From the NCBI GenBank assembly GCA_934525065.1, contig CAKSYX010000001.1, forward strand, positions 193,116-257,115: a stretch of 64,000 bases of DNA, written 5' to 3'. Under the pieces are notes generated by a model. That model had not been told where the DNA came from, searched no databases, and saw only the letters and a list, made by a program, of their open reading frames with translations. Within the stretch, counting starts at the first letter, position 1; each line of letters starts with the position of its first letter. Both the position numbers and the translations under genes were made by a program. Below, in pieces: positions 56,113 to 64,000 of the stretch. The stretch comes from an uncultured Eubacteriales bacterium (GTDB lineage: Bacteria; Bacillota; Clostridia; Oscillospirales; Acutalibacteraceae).

Positions 56113-56490
56113 GTGCTTAAACAAAACTGCAATATGAACATTCAGATATACGGCACTTCAAAGTGCTTTGACACCAAAAAAGCCCAGCGTTATTTTAAAG
56201 AAAGGTCAATTAAATTTCAGTTCGTTGACCTTTCAAGGTTCAGCCTGAGCAAAGGAGAGCTTGCAAGCGTAAAAAAAGCTGTCGGCGGAAAGCTCGACAG
56301 CCTTATCAATGAAAAATCAAAAAAATATGATTCTTCGTTCATTAAATATCTCGCAACGGAGGAAGCGAAAGAAGAAAAGCTCCTTGAAAACGGCGAGCTT
56401 TTTAAAACGCCGATCGTCAGAAACGGAAAAAAAGCAACAGTCGGCTATTGCCCGGATACTTGGAAAAAATGGGAAGAGGAGGAAAAATAA
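56113..56490 (+). CDS. ArsC/Spx-family protein
   Basis: A 118-125-residue thioredoxin-fold protein. MNIQIYGTSKCFDTKKAQRYFKERSIKFQFVDL and the central GELFKTPIVRNGKKATVGY are typical of the ArsC/Spx family. A single Cys lies in TSKCF, with no CxxC, so it is neither classic Spx nor clearly an arsenate reductase. Start is uncertain: GTG at 56113 with AAAGGA close upstream, or ATG at 56134 without a site. It is followed with 1-base overlap by a DUF896 gene. Confidence 0.82.
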   Translation: MLKQNCNMNIQIYGTSKCFDTKKAQRYFKERSIKFQFVDLSRFSLSKGELASVKKAVGGKLDSLINEKSKKYDSSFIKYLATEEAKEEKLLENGELFKTPIVRNGKKATVGYCPDTWKKWEEEEK

Positions 56491-56705
56491 TGGTGACTCA
56501 AGAGCAAATTGACAGAATCAACGAGCTTTCAAGAAAATCAAAGGCCGAAGGGCTGACAGAAGTTGAAAAGCTTGAACAGCAAAAGCTGCGCAGGCTTTAT
56601 ATCGACTCTTTTAAAGAAAGCCTTACCTCTCAGCTCGACAATACTTATTACATCGACAAAAACGGCTTTAAGAAAAAGGCCGAAAGGAAGCCCAGAAAAA
56701 AGTAA
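56490..56705 (+). CDS. DUF896 family protein (YnzC-like)
   Basis: A 71-residue protein with two antiparallel helices: QEQIDRINELSRKSKAEGLTEVEKLEQQKLRRLYIDSFK is the DUF896 core, and the Lys/Arg-rich tail (KKKAERKPRKK) is typical. Related Bacillus YnzC/YneA-region proteins are small cytoplasmic proteins of unknown function. The ATG at 56490 overlaps the preceding stop by one base after GAGGAGG. Confidence 0.93.
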   Translation: MVTQEQIDRINELSRKSKAEGLTEVEKLEQQKLRRLYIDSFKESLTSQLDNTYYIDKNGFKKKAERKPRKK

Positions 56706-56716
56706 AACAAAACTCA

Positions 56717-56757
56717 AACTGACTGCCGCAAAATTTTACGGCAGTCAGTTGTTTTAT
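56717..56757. terminator. Strong bidirectional terminator
   Basis: 12-bp perfect stem AACTGACTGCCG / CGGCAGTCAGTT, with A-rich and T-rich flanks on either side, between convergent genes; it overlaps the stop of the lipoprotein gene by a few bases. Confidence 0.75.
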
Positions 56758-57377
56758 TTATGCGGAACAGTCTGTGTTCTGACGTTTGTCGTTTTGTCAA
56801 ACGCTGCCTTGCTTTCGGGCTTCAGCGTCTCCTGTGCAGGGCAAAGCCATGCGTTATAAATTACAACTTCGGAAACAGCCGCGTTTGAAAGATAAACGTA
56901 TCTCTGATGGCCATACACGGCGTTTCTTTCGGCTGTCTTTGAATCTCCAAGCTCATCAAGAGTAAAAAGGCTTTCAAAAATTTCACCGACTTTTCCTTTA
57001 ATATCCCTGTCAAAAGCGCAGGCAGCTGCTTTTGCCGATTCAAGAAAAGCTTCTTTAGCCCGTGAAGTCAGCAGAATCGGATTTCCGTTTTCGTCAAGCT
57101 TTGAAACGATTACACGGACTTCTGAAATTCTTCCCTGTGAGTCAAAAAAGAGCTTTATGGCGGTTTTAATTCCGTCCGCTTCTGCGGCTTCAAAAAGGCA
57201 GACATTTGAATCACCGTCTTCCGCACCGATGAGGTTTTCTGTTTTAATTTCGTTTCCAGAAAATTCAGAAAATCTTTCAAGAAAAAGCTCCGGGTTGCAG
57301 AATTCGCCCTGCGTGCAGGCACTGAGCAAAAGCAGAACGAGCAAAGCAGGCAGGATAATTTTAAAAAAACGCTTCAT
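56754..57377 (-). CDS. Putative lipoprotein of unknown function
   Basis: A 207-residue protein. Residues 1-20 are a lipoprotein signal (KRFFKIILPALLVLLLLSAC, lipobox LLSAC). The mature part has mixed alpha/beta character, with SNVCLFEAAEADGIKTAIKLFFDSQGRISEVRVIVSK as a plausible strand-helix core. I do not recognise a family. It probably sits on the outside of the membrane. Start at 57377 follows AAAGGGG at 11 bases; a longer frame upstream exists without a signal. Confidence 0.72.
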   Translation of the reverse strand: MKRFFKIILPALLVLLLLSACTQGEFCNPELFLERFSEFSGNEIKTENLIGAEDGDSNVCLFEAAEADGIKTAIKLFFDSQGRISEVRVIVSKLDENGNPILLTSRAKEAFLESAKAAACAFDRDIKGKVGEIFESLFTLDELGDSKTAERNAVYGHQRYVYLSNAAVSEVVIYNAWLCPAQETLKPESKAAFDKTTNVRTQTVPHK

Positions 57378-57440
57378 TTTGCATAACACCCCTTTTTGAA
57401 TCATATTCAGGCTGTTCGGAATATATGAAGCAGAAACGAA

Positions 57441-57467
57441 ACGGCAGCCACCTGAGTGACTGCCGCT
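57441..57467 (-). terminator. Hairpin after the acyltransferase gene
   Basis: CGGCAGCCAC / GTGACTGCCG stem, T-rich on the minus-strand side. Probable terminator of the gene at 57510. Confidence 0.5.
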
Positions 57468-57509
57468 TCGCAAGAAAAGATTATAGAAAGGGGAGAGAAG
57501 ATGTCTAAT

Positions 57510-58469
57510 TTAAGCAACAACAGAAAAGACGTCATTTTTGTCTCCGCTGTCACCTACCCACGAGCGAATGACCGAAGGATTTTCAAAAATCTCGTCCAAA
57601 CGCTGCATGAAAGGAACGATTTCGCCGAAGTCGAGAGCCCTGTGGTCAAAAGCAATGCAAATCGGAAGCACGCTTCTTGCTTCAATAGTTTTGCTTGAGT
57701 CGCTGTGCTTTACAACGACCGGCTTGTCGAGAATGGCACCGACGGAAAGCGCGCACACCTGAGGGGGAACAATTTCAAGAAGAGCGGTGGCCCCCCTTTG
57801 AGCGAGATAGGTTGAGCCGATATTTGAAACAGTGACCGTGCCCTGCTCAAGATCCTTTATCGTGAGCCTTTCGGTTTCCGGAATCGCCTCATATTCGCGT
57901 TTTGCCTTTCCGCGGAAGTGAGTGATTTTGCAATTGCCGAAGTTTGCTCCGTAAAGTCTGCCGATAGTCTGAAAAATTCTGCCCTTTTTGAGGTTCTTCA
58001 TGGTGTTATCAAATGAAACGGAATACATAGCCTCGGTGAGATTCGTCTTTTCGGCACGGCGGCGCACATCGTTGATATAAGCCGTCATTTCGTCAAGGTT
58101 CTTGTTGCCGAAGTCACGAAGATTTATAGTCATCATTTTTCCGTTTGGAAGGATCGTCGGCATTGAGATGTTGATTTCTGAAAATGTATCGATTCTTCCG
58201 CGAACGAGCTTTCTGTCAAACTCGATATGTGAGTTCATGATCGGTGCAGCTTTAAGTCCTTCGGCAACAACCTTGAGCATCAAGGTGTTGAAGGTGATTT
58301 TTTCGTCGCCGCTGCGACCTCTGTTAAGCTTTTTATATTCTTTGAAAAACGCTGTGACGTCAGGTTCATACATATAGGTTACGTGAGGAATATTCTGCCA
58401 TGACTCGGTTGTCATATTGGCAACGATTTTTCTTTGGATTCCGAAGTATTCGGTGTTAGTGACGGTCAT
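57510..58469 (-). CDS. Stand-alone E2-type acyltransferase (2-oxoacid dehydrogenase catalytic domain)
   Basis: A 319-residue protein consisting only of the E2/chloramphenicol-acetyltransferase catalytic fold. NIPHVTYMYEPDVTAFFKEYKKL, TFNTLMLKVVAEGLKAAPIMNSH and GTVTVSNIGSTYLAQRGATALLEIVPPQV mark the fold; the catalytic His and neighbour lie in AFDHRALDFGEIVPF near residue 276, matching the DHRxxD pattern of E2 enzymes. It has no lipoyl or E1-binding domain, and no E1 or E3 gene is near. An independent acyltransferase or an accessory subunit is more likely than a pyruvate dehydrogenase component. Confidence 0.85.
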   Translation of the reverse strand: MTVTNTEYFGIQRKIVANMTTESWQNIPHVTYMYEPDVTAFFKEYKKLNRGRSGDEKITFNTLMLKVVAEGLKAAPIMNSHIEFDRKLVRGRIDTFSEINISMPTILPNGKMMTINLRDFGNKNLDEMTAYINDVRRRAEKTNLTEAMYSVSFDNTMKNLKKGRIFQTIGRLYGANFGNCKITHFRGKAKREYEAIPETERLTIKDLEQGTVTVSNIGSTYLAQRGATALLEIVPPQVCALSVGAILDKPVVVKHSDSSKTIEARSVLPICIAFDHRALDFGEIVPFMQRLDEIFENPSVIRSWVGDSGDKNDVFSVVA

Positions 58470-58806
58470 AACGACATCTCCTTACATATTTATATTTTTA
58501 GCTTACAAGAGCGGCTGTTAACAGTCCGCTTTCGGCACCGCTCAATTGTTAACATCATGTTAACATATTACCACTTTTTTCAAAGAAAATCCATAGCAAA
58601 TTTGTACAAATTGAAGGAATTTCATCCAATGAGTTGTTTATAATGCACAAATCAATGAGCAGCTGTTCACCTTTTGTAAAATTATGCCATTTCTTCCTAA
58701 ATCTAACCTTAAAGGCAAAAAATTATTTCAAAAACTTTTTGGGGCAAGAAAAAAACCGCAAAAGGCATCCCTTCCTTTTGCGGTTCTTGTTATATAATTG
58801 TGAAAC
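58470..58806. other. Gene-free stretch upstream of the acyltransferase
   Basis: No gene seen. It contains a perfect 17-bp palindrome GTTAACATCATGTTAAC (58548-58564) with a third GTTAAC at 58517, in a position to be an operator of the acyltransferase, and at the right end the terminator of the aminotransferase gene. Confidence 0.5.
58754..58785 (-). terminator. Terminator of the aminotransferase gene
   Basis: 12-bp stem AACCGCAAAAGG / CCTTTTGCGGTT followed on the minus strand by TTTTTT; 22 bases after the stop. Confidence 0.8.
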
Positions 58807-60087
58807 TTATTTGGTTTTGAGAATCAGCTCAACAGCAGCAAGTCTGACGCAAATGCACAGAAGCCTCGTTGCTTCAAGAAGCTCATTGACAGGAGGATAT
58901 GACGGCGCAATTCTGATATTCTTGTCCTCCGGATCAATACCGTACGGGAACGTTGCTCCGACAGTGGTAAGCGTTACACCCCCCTCTTTGCAAAGCTCGC
59001 CTACCCTCTTCGCCGTTCCGGGAAGAACGTCAAGGCTGATGAAATAGCCACCGTTGGGCTTCGACCAATGAGCAATTCCGTATTCGCCGAGACCGTTTTC
59101 AAATGCGTCTATAACGGCCTTGAACTTCGGTGCAAGAATCTCCTTATGTAGCTTCATGTGACGCTTGATTCCGTCAACATCCTTATAGAATTTGACGTGG
59201 CGATACTGGTTGATCTTATCATAGCCGATTGTCTGAACGCTCATACGCTTTTTGATTATTTCAATGTTCCTGTGAGACGCAGCAATCGCGGCAACGCCCG
59301 CACCGGGAAAGCTGATCTTCGAGGTTGAAGTAAATTCAATAACCATATCCTCATGGCCGTACTTTTTAAGCTCATCAAAAATGTTGACAAGCTCATCGCT
59401 TGTGTCGGTCAGGTCATGAATAATATATGCATTATCCCAAATTATTCTGAAGTCGGCCGCAGCAGGCTCAAGCTTTGCGATTCTTTCAACGGTTTCGGTG
59501 CTGTATGTCTCACCTGTCGGGTTGGAATACTTCGGAACGCAGAACATACCCTTGACAGAAGGATCCTTAACAAGTCTTTCAACCTGATCCATATCCGGTC
59601 CGTGACCGGTAAGCCTTATGGGAATAAGCTCCATCCCGTAATATTGAGCAATTGCAAAATGTCTGTCATATCCCGGGCAGGGGCAAAGGAACTTGATTTT
59701 TCCCTGATCCTTCCACGGAATACCGTCCGAGCCTGTCATCATGCACTGCGTGATATAGTCAAACATGAGGTTAAGGCTCGAGTTGCCGCAGACGATTACA
59801 TCATCAACCGGGACGCCGAGTAGAGAGGCAAAAATCTCTTTGCACTCAATGATACCGGTAAGAAGTCCGTAGTTGCGGTATTCAAGGCTGTGGTTGCCGG
59901 CATTGTTTTCCCAGTCCTTGGAGGTAATTGCGTCAAGAAGTCCGTTTGAAACGGCAAGCTGATCTGCGCCGGGCTTGCCTCTTGACATATCAAGCTTCAG
60001 CCCCTTGGACTTAAAATTCTTATATTCTTCTTCAAGCTTCGCCTTTTCGGCAAGAAGCTGCTCTTTTGAATACTCCGAATACTTCAT
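58807..60087 (-). CDS. Class I aminotransferase, AspAT subgroup Ic type
   Basis: A 426-residue PLP enzyme. The N-terminal LEEEYKNFKSKGLKLDMSRGKPGADQLAVSNGLL and the PLP lysine in TSTSKISFPGAGVAAI near residue 256 are those of the AspAT-Ic/MocR-like aminotransferase family (PF12897). CVPKYSNPTGETYS is the usual Asn/Thr-Gly block. It probably transaminates aspartate or a related amino acid. The start has AGGAGG. It is separated by 18 bases from asnS on the same strand and is probably cotranscribed, linking an aspartate-forming step with asparaginyl-tRNA synthesis. Confidence 0.9.
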   Translation of the reverse strand: MKYSEYSKEQLLAEKAKLEEEYKNFKSKGLKLDMSRGKPGADQLAVSNGLLDAITSKDWENNAGNHSLEYRNYGLLTGIIECKEIFASLLGVPVDDVIVCGNSSLNLMFDYITQCMMTGSDGIPWKDQGKIKFLCPCPGYDRHFAIAQYYGMELIPIRLTGHGPDMDQVERLVKDPSVKGMFCVPKYSNPTGETYSTETVERIAKLEPAAADFRIIWDNAYIIHDLTDTSDELVNIFDELKKYGHEDMVIEFTSTSKISFPGAGVAAIAASHRNIEIIKKRMSVQTIGYDKINQYRHVKFYKDVDGIKRHMKLHKEILAPKFKAVIDAFENGLGEYGIAHWSKPNGGYFISLDVLPGTAKRVGELCKEGGVTLTTVGATFPYGIDPEDKNIRIAPSYPPVNELLEATRLLCICVRLAAVELILKTK

Positions 60088-60105
60088 ACAAATAACCTCC
60101 TAAAA

Positions 60106-61500
60106 TTAGAAATCTGCCGAACCGGTTGTTCTCGGGAACGGGAGAACATCTCTGATATTTGAAATACCAGTAAGGTACATTACAAGTCTTTCAAAGCCGA
60201 GACCAAAGCCGGCGTGCTTTGTTCCGCCGTATTTACGAAGATCAAGGTACCACCAATAATCTTCCTCTTTAAGTCCGAGCTCATGGATACGGTCGACGAG
60301 AACGTCATAGCGTTCCTCTCTTTGGCTGCCGCCGATGATCTCTCCGATGCCCATAACAAGGCAGTCACAGGCAGCAACAGTCTTTCCGTCGTCATTTAGG
60401 CGCATATAGAAAGCCTTGATCTCCTTCGGGTAATCGGTCACAAAAACAGGCTTTTTGAAAATTTCCTCTGTCAGATAGCGTTCATGCTCGGTCTGGAGAT
60501 CGCAGCCCCATTCAACCTTGTATTCAAACTTGTCATTGTGCTTTTTGAGTATCTCAACAGCATCGGTATATGTAATTCTGCCGAAGTCTGAGGAAGCAAC
60601 GGCTTTAAGTCGTTCAATGAGCCCCTTGTCAACAAACTGATTGAGGAATTCAATGTCCTGACTGCAATGCTCAAGAACATAATTGATAACATACTTTATC
60701 ATCGCCTCGGCAAGCTCCATGTCATCATTGAGGTCGGCAAAAGCAATTTCCGGCTCAACCATCCAAAACTCAGCGGCGTGACGCTGTGTGTATGACTTTT
60801 CAGCGCGGAAAGTCGGGCCAAAGGTATAGATTTTTCCGAAGGCCTGAGCCATAATTTCGCCCTGAAGCTGGCCGGAAACAGTGAGATAAGCGCTCTTTCC
60901 GAAAAAGTCCTGCGAGAAATCAACGCTTCCGTCCTCATTCCTCGGCGGATCATTCATGTCAAGGGTCGTTACACGGAACATCTCCCCTGCACCTTCGCAG
61001 TCGCTGCAGGAAATGAGAGGCGTGTGGGCATAAACAAAGTTTCTCTCTCTGAAGAAGCTGTGGAGCGCAAAAGCCGCCGCAGAGCGGACGCGGAAGGCCG
61101 CAGAATAAATATTCGTTCTCGGACGAAGATGAGCGATAGAGCGCAGATATTCAAGCGAATGGCGCTTCTTTTGGAGCGGATAATCGGGCGTTGAAGCACC
61201 TTCAACCTCGACGCTTATTGCGTTGATTTCAAACGGCTGCTTCGCTTCGGGAGTGAGCAAAACGTTGCCGGTGACAATTACCGCCGTTCCGACGTTGAGC
61301 TTTGCGATATCCGCAAAGCTCTCCAGCTTTTCCCTTTCAAAAACGACCTGAACACCTTTGAAACAGCTACCGTCGTTGACCTCCATAAAGCCAAGGTTCT
61401 TTGAGTCGCGGTTGGTTCTGATCCAGCCGCAGACGGTGACAGGCGAAGAGGTGTAAGCAGCAGCGTCCTTGTAAATTTCTGCAATTTCGGTTCGCTTCAT
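60106..61500 (-). CDS. asnS: Asparaginyl-tRNA synthetase
   Basis: A 464-residue class II synthetase. The OB-fold anticodon domain includes [25 protein letters not shown]; motif 2 is [21 protein letters not shown], and motif 3 is [15 protein letters not shown] near the end. The extra segment [22 protein letters not shown] is seen in bacterial AsnS but not AspS. It charges tRNA-Asn. The ATG at 61500 has GGGGGA before it; a TTG 15 bases upstream is less likely. A 16-bp-spaced promoter lies in front, divergent from thrS. Confidence 0.96.
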   Translation of the reverse strand: MKRTEIAEIYKDAAAYTSSPVTVCGWIRTNRDSKNLGFMEVNDGSCFKGVQVVFEREKLESFADIAKLNVGTAVIVTGNVLLTPEAKQPFEINAISVEVEGASTPDYPLQKKRHSLEYLRSIAHLRPRTNIYSAAFRVRSAAAFALHSFFRERNFVYAHTPLISCSDCEGAGEMFRVTTLDMNDPPRNEDGSVDFSQDFFGKSAYLTVSGQLQGEIMAQAFGKIYTFGPTFRAEKSYTQRHAAEFWMVEPEIAFADLNDDMELAEAMIKYVINYVLEHCSQDIEFLNQFVDKGLIERLKAVASSDFGRITYTDAVEILKKHNDKFEYKVEWGCDLQTEHERYLTEEIFKKPVFVTDYPKEIKAFYMRLNDDGKTVAACDCLVMGIGEIIGGSQREERYDVLVDRIHELGLKEEDYWWYLDLRKYGGTKHAGFGLGFERLVMYLTGISNIRDVLPFPRTTGSADF

Positions 61501-61557
61501 TGATGATTCCCCCAAACGGGCGGTTCAAAGACCGCCGGAATTAAAAAATACCGTATA

Positions 61558-61585
61558 ATTATAGCATAAACGTCAAAAAAATCAA
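61558..61585 (-). promoter_or_regulatory. Sigma-A promoter of asnS
   Basis: Minus-strand TTGATT, 16 bases, TATAAT, 58 bases upstream of the start. Confidence 0.6.
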
Positions 61586-61605
61586 GTATTGTTCCCCTCT
61601 TTTCC

Positions 61606-61634
61606 TTGACATATTAGCCCGTCTTTGATAAAAT
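61606..61634 (+). promoter_or_regulatory. Sigma-A promoter of thrS
   Basis: TTGACA, 17 bases, TAAAAT, followed by the T-box leader. Confidence 0.7.
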
Positions 61635-61640
61635 ATCGAG

Positions 61641-61916
61641 TAATAAAGCAGATCCCATTATAAAGCGTTGAAAAAGACAGCTTTTTCATCCGTTTTCAAA
61701 AAGAGATTCGCCGCCACGGCTGAAAGCGGCGTTTTGAAAACCGAAAAAGCCACCACTTTTGAGCTGTGCGCCGAAGCGTTATTCGATAAGGCGCAACGTG
61801 AAGGCCGCGTTAAGGCCTTTTGAGTGCCGCATTCTTGCGGAATACGGGTGGAACCGTGGAACTGAATTTTCAGCTTCATCCCTGTGCATTTTATGCTGTG
61901 GGTGAAGCTTTTTTAT
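61641..61916 (+). promoter_or_regulatory. Threonine-specific T-box leader of thrS
   Basis: The T-box core is CGGGTGGAACCGTGGAAC (61845-61862). The specifier is ACC at 61752-61754 in the context AAAAGCC-ACC-ACTTTT, a Thr codon flanked by the AAAG/CTTT closing stem. The terminator is a 13-bp stem AGCTTCATCCC..GGGTGAAGCT followed by seven T (61872-61916). Uncharged tRNA-Thr would allow read-through into thrS. Confidence 0.92.
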
Positions 61917-61946
61917 TTTCATATCATACCGAAAGGAAGCAGAAAA

Positions 61947-63863
61947 ATGATCAATGTAACTTTAAAAGACGGCGTTGTCAAGGAATTTGAAAGCGGCACC
62001 ACCGTGCTTGAAATTGCAAAAAGTCTCGGCGCAGGTCTTTACAAGGCAACCTGCGGCTGCAAGGTCAACGGCGTTCAAAAAGACCTTCGCACTCCCTTAA
62101 ACGAGGACTGCAAGGTTGAAATTCTCACCTTTGACAGCACAGAAGGCAAGGAAAACTTCCGCCACACCTGCTCACACGTTCTCGCTCAGGCGGTCAAGCG
62201 TCTCTATCCGGAAACAAAGCTTGCAATCGGTCCCGCGATTGAAAACGGCTTTTACTACGACTTTGATTCCGACGTAACCTTTACACCTGAAGTTCTTGAA
62301 AAAATTGAAGGTGAAATGAAGAAGATCATCAAGGAGGCTCTTCCGCTTGAAAAGTTTGAGCTTGATCCCGATGAGGCTATTGCCCTCATGGAAAGCAGAA
62401 ACGAGCCTTATAAGGTAGAGCTTATCAAAGAGCACGCAGGAAAAGGCGAAAAAATCTCCTTCTACCGTCAGGGCGAATTTGAAGAGCTTTGCGCAGGCCC
62501 GCATATTCCCGACACCGGAAGAATCAAGGCTTTCAAGCTCACCAACTGCACCGGTGCATACTGGCGCGGCGATTCAAAAAACAAGATGCTTCAAAGAATC
62601 TACGGAACTGCCTTCACCAAAGCTTCCGAGCTTGAAGCGTACCTTCAGATGCTTGAAGAAGCCAAAAAACGCGACCACAGAAAGCTCGGTAAGGAGCTCG
62701 GACTTTTCATGCTCCTTGACGAAGGCCCCGGATTTCCCTTCTTCCTTCCCAAGGGTATGCTGCTTCGCAACACGCTGATCGATTACTGGCGTCAGGTCCA
62801 CAAGAAATACGGCTACGTTGAAATCAGCACTCCGATGATGCTCAACCGTTCACTTTGGGAGCGCTCCGGCCACTGGGATCACTACAAAGAAAATATGTAC
62901 ACCACCGTCATCGACGACACCGATTTTGCAATCAAGCCGATGAACTGCCCGGGCGGAATGCTCGTCTATAAATCGCAGCCCCATTCATACCGCGACCTTC
63001 CGCTTCGTATGGGTGAGCTCGGTCTTGTTCACCGCCACGAGCTTTCGGGCGCACTGCACGGACTTTTCCGCGTTCGCTGCTTCACTCAGGACGACGCTCA
63101 TATCTTTATGACGTGGGAACAGATGAAAGATGAAATCAAAAACGTTGTCAAGCTTTTTGACGAAGTATACAGCGTATTCGGTCTCACCTATCAAATTGAG
63201 GTTTCAACCATGCCGGAAGACCACATGGGCGACATCAAGGACTGGGAGTTCGCAACAGAAACGCTTGAAAAAGCGATTGAAGAAATGGGTAAGGATTATG
63301 TCATCAACGAAGGCGACGGCGCGTTCTACGGTCCGAAGCTTGACTTCCACCTTTCAGACAGCCTCGGAAGAACATGGCAGTGCGGAACGATTCAGCTTGA
63401 CATGCAGCTTCCGGAAAGATTTGAACTTGAATACACCGGTGCTGACAACGAAAAGCACCGTCCTGTTATGATTCACCGCGTTGTTCTCGGCTCAATCGAA
63501 CGCTTCATCGGCGTAATTACCGAGCACTTTGCAGGTGCATTTCCCGTTTGGCTCGCTCCCGAACAGGTCAGAATCGCTCCGATTGCAGACAGACATCAGC
63601 AGGCCGCCTTTAAGCTTAAAGATACACTTGAAAGAGCCGGTATTGAACGTGTTGAGGTTGACACAAGAAGCGAAAAGCTTGGCTATAAGCTGCGCGAAAG
63701 TCAGCTTGCAAAAGTTCCTTATACTCTCGTTATCGGCGACAAAGAAGCCGATAACGGCTGTGTTTCGGTGCGTAAGCGCGGTGTCGGCGACATCGGTTCT
63801 TACACAATTGAAGACTTTGAAGCAATGATCAAAAATGACATTGCCGAAAAGGCTATTTGGTAA
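61947..63863 (+). CDS. thrS: Threonyl-tRNA synthetase
   Basis: A 638-residue class II synthetase of full length. The TGS domain is N-terminal (MINVTLKDGVVKEFESGTTVLE), followed by the editing/SAD domain with the HTCSHVLAQAVKRLYP motif and its later zinc-like Cys (AGPHIPDTG). The catalytic core has zinc ligands Cys in MNCPGGM, His in DDAHIF and His in HRVVLGSIERFIG, and motif 2 in LVHRHELSGALHGLFRVRCF. The anticodon domain ends the protein. The ATG at 61947 follows GAAAGGA. It is regulated by the T-box before it. Confidence 0.97.
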   Translation: MINVTLKDGVVKEFESGTTVLEIAKSLGAGLYKATCGCKVNGVQKDLRTPLNEDCKVEILTFDSTEGKENFRHTCSHVLAQAVKRLYPETKLAIGPAIENGFYYDFDSDVTFTPEVLEKIEGEMKKIIKEALPLEKFELDPDEAIALMESRNEPYKVELIKEHAGKGEKISFYRQGEFEELCAGPHIPDTGRIKAFKLTNCTGAYWRGDSKNKMLQRIYGTAFTKASELEAYLQMLEEAKKRDHRKLGKELGLFMLLDEGPGFPFFLPKGMLLRNTLIDYWRQVHKKYGYVEISTPMMLNRSLWERSGHWDHYKENMYTTVIDDTDFAIKPMNCPGGMLVYKSQPHSYRDLPLRMGELGLVHRHELSGALHGLFRVRCFTQDDAHIFMTWEQMKDEIKNVVKLFDEVYSVFGLTYQIEVSTMPEDHMGDIKDWEFATETLEKAIEEMGKDYVINEGDGAFYGPKLDFHLSDSLGRTWQCGTIQLDMQLPERFELEYTGADNEKHRPVMIHRVVLGSIERFIGVITEHFAGAFPVWLAPEQVRIAPIADRHQQAAFKLKDTLERAGIERVEVDTRSEKLGYKLRESQLAKVPYTLVIGDKEADNGCVSVRKRGVGDIGSYTIEDFEAMIKNDIAEKAIW

Positions 63864-63871
63864 AATTTCGG

Positions 63872-63905
63872 TCGGGGTCGGCGATTTGGGCTGATCCCGA
63901 TTTTT
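63872..63905 (+). terminator. Terminator of thrS
   Basis: TCGGGGTCGGC / GCTGATCCCGA stem followed by TTTTT, 8 bases after the stop. Confidence 0.75.
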
Positions 63906-64000
63906 GCTTCGATATCGCCATATGGTATTGTTCAAATACTACGCAACGAGCGACATTGCGGTGATGTCCTCACTCGCAAAACCTTTACGCCAAACTTTCG

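Overview
The window looks like chromosomal DNA from an anaerobic, spore-forming Clostridia member, probably a gut Oscillospirales/Ruminococcaceae-type lineage. Reasons seen in the sequence: a clear sporulation sigma factor G gene, two T-box leaders (Trp and Thr), BspA-type leucine-rich secreted proteins, an AGCS symporter, GH2 and GH27 glycosidases, and sigma-A promoters close to TTGACA-17-TATAAT. The assignment to a lineage is inference; no 16S gene is present.

Layout. 1-5.9 kb (minus strand): the end of a pseudouridine catabolism pair (psuG partial, psuK), a DUF378 membrane protein, then lon-engB-glpP-GNAT. 6-7.5 kb: a secreted alpha/beta hydrolase (+). 7.6-14 kb (minus): an inositol catabolism operon iolG-iolB-iolD-iolE followed by a metallophosphoesterase and a TfoX-like gene; iolC, iolJ and iolA are not here. 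14.1-17.1 kb: a GH2 beta-galactosidase (-). 17.3-25.5 kb: sigG, a YetF/DUF421 protein, plsY, a GH27 alpha-galactosidase, an AEC transporter with trmO, a GDSL hydrolase and murC. 25.8-29.8 kb (minus): a secreted protein of unknown family followed by two nearly identical LRR proteins made by a 1,364-bp tandem duplication. 30-31.8 kb: iron alcohol dehydrogenase and a flavin reductase-like protein (-). 32-36.2 kb (+): a PepSY-two-component-PepSY cluster containing a 228-bp MITE-like element. 36.3-38 kb: a second secreted metallophosphoesterase (-). 38.2-41.5 kb (+): a tryptophan T-box, a 35-codon leader ORF, and an ABC transporter trpXYZ. 41.6-50.2 kb: a small-multidrug-export-like protein, a PPase-like/NUDIX fusion, a HAD-HD-CmpB-TetR operon, a TtcA-like enzyme, tRNA-Pro(GGG), an oligopeptide-binding lipoprotein, and RmuC. 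50.4-53.6 kb (+): a BlaI/BlaR-type regulator pair with tandem operators, followed by an unsecreted M23-SH3 cell-wall hydrolase. 53.7-64 kb: thiamine pyrophosphokinase, an AGCS symporter with an unusual insertion, an ArsC/Spx-like protein with DUF896, a lipoprotein, a stand-alone E2-type acyltransferase, an AspAT-Ic aminotransferase, asnS, and a threonine T-box with thrS.

Most of the window is ordinary housekeeping and carbon-scavenging content. The parts most worth follow-up are the PepSY/two-component cluster with a shared 11-bp-periodic operator motif in front of both PepSY genes, the LRR duplication with its mosaic divergence, the leader of the unknown secreted gene, the Trp T-box followed by a coupled micro-ORF, and the BlaI/BlaR-M23 locus. 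I found no CRISPR array, no prophage and no complete insertion sequence. All start sites were chosen by eye from ribosome-binding sites and family alignments from memory; family names are recognitions, not database hits.
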